Positions 5,803 through 6,160 of a DNA stretch of 6,160 nt are shown here, piece by piece. How positions within the stretch are numbered: the stretch's first letter is position 1; each line of letters starts with the position of its first letter. The translations under genes were made by a program, and so were the position numbers. The DNA lies in the NCBI GenBank assembly GCA_013336205.1, contig JAAXUD010000185.1:1-6160 (forward strand), read 5' to 3'. The DNA comes from Lentimicrobium sp. (GTDB lineage: Bacteria; Bacteroidota; Bacteroidia; Bacteroidales; Lentimicrobiaceae). The notes under the pieces were generated by a model that did no database searches, was not told the origin of the DNA, and worked only from the letters and a program-made list of their open reading frames with translations.

Positions 5803-6160
5803 ATGGCTTCGATACAATTTTCGGTAGCAAAATCCGATACTCAGTTTATCAACAATTCCGAAAATCACTCAGCCATCGGCTCTTTGCCCTGAGCCCTGAG
5901 CCCTTTGCCCCATGGCTTCGATACAATTTTAGGTAGCAAAATCCGATACTCAATTTATCAACAATTCCGAAAATCACTCAGCCATCGGCTCTTTGCCCTG
6001 AGCCCTGTGCCCTATGGCTTCGATACAATTTTCGGTATTAAAATCCGATACTCAATTTATCAACAATTCCGAAAACCACTCAGCCATTGGCTCTTTGCCC
6101 TGAGCCCTGTGCCCTATGGCTTCGATACAATTTTCGGTATTAAAATCCGATACTCAATTT
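5803..6160. repeat. Composite tandem repeat, 102-109-base units, three complete copies plus a partial fourth
   Basis: Units start at 5803, 5912, 6014 and 6116 (each at ATGGCTTCGATACAATTTT); the last is cut by the window end. Each has a core of about 74 bases bounded by the inverted ends ATGGCT (5803-5808) and AGCCAT (5871-5876), with an inner complementary pair ATTTTCGG (5817-5824) and CCGAAAAT (5858-5865). Heptads of the TNNGCCC type then follow: five in unit 1 (total 109) and four in units 2 and 3 (total 102). Copies differ by only a few bases: TTTTAGG in unit 2, GGTATTA in units 3 and 4 in place of GGTAGCA, and single changes elsewhere. Unit 4 is identical to unit 3 over the 45 bases visible. 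The 503 bases from the small gene's start to the window end contain no convincing gene other than these repeats. Confidence 0.95.

Noticed and set aside
5803..6160. CRISPR array
   Set aside because: The whole 102-base unit is repeated; there are no short constant repeats separated by unique spacers, and no cas gene is visible.
5301..6160. Diversity-generating retroelement with Avd-like protein and template/variable repeats
   Set aside because: The protein fits the S23 side of the superfamily, no reverse transcriptase is present, and the differences between repeat copies (C/A, GC/TT, G/A, T/C) are not focused on adenines.
5803..6160. Integron attC cassette sites
   Set aside because: No GTTRRRY or RYYYAAC core sites border the units, and there are no cassette genes between them.

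Overview
The window looks like a chromosomal segment of a Bacteroidota bacterium, most likely near the Bacteroidales. I infer this from several traits: start regions are AT-rich without a strong Shine-Dalgarno sequence; one intergenic region carries exact matches to the Bacteroidota -7 promoter element TAnnTTTG; and the gene content fits the phylum (DEAD-box helicase with a DbpA-type RNA-binding tail, fused formiminotransferase-cyclodeaminase, four-helix-bundle S23-like protein). No species can be named from the sequence alone.

Layout. Positions 2-667 (+) hold the C-terminal part of a DEAD-box RNA helicase whose start lies outside the window. It converges on a FabH-like 3-oxoacyl-ACP synthase III (749-1831, -), and a strong hairpin at 701-739 can end transcription from both sides. 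All remaining genes are on the minus strand. They are an HD-domain phosphohydrolase (2023-2601, TTG start), a MarC-family membrane protein (2775-3422), a bifunctional formiminotransferase-cyclodeaminase (3500-5188) with its own terminator at 3442-3490, and a small four-helix-bundle protein (5301-5657). The genes are separated by gaps of 77-191 bases and do not form an obvious single pathway; this is mostly a row of independent housekeeping-type genes.

The unusual part is 5225-6160. A family of 7-base repeats (GGGCNNA, or TNNGCCC on the other strand) forms nine units just downstream of the four-helix-bundle gene and eight units upstream of it, in opposite orientation, so the two arrays form an inverted repeat around the gene. 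Beyond the upstream array, a 102-base composite unit is repeated in tandem (three complete copies and the start of a fourth at the window edge). Each unit is a 74-base core with inverted ends (ATGGCT...AGCCAT) followed by four or five of the same heptads. One unit is longer than the others by exactly one heptad. A 12-base scrap of the core also sits right behind the four-helix-bundle gene's start. The left array has seven GGG tracts at fixed 4-base spacing, a textbook G-quadruplex pattern, about 37 bases upstream of the formiminotransferase start. I do not recognise this repeat family, and it is the best candidate for something undescribed in the window.
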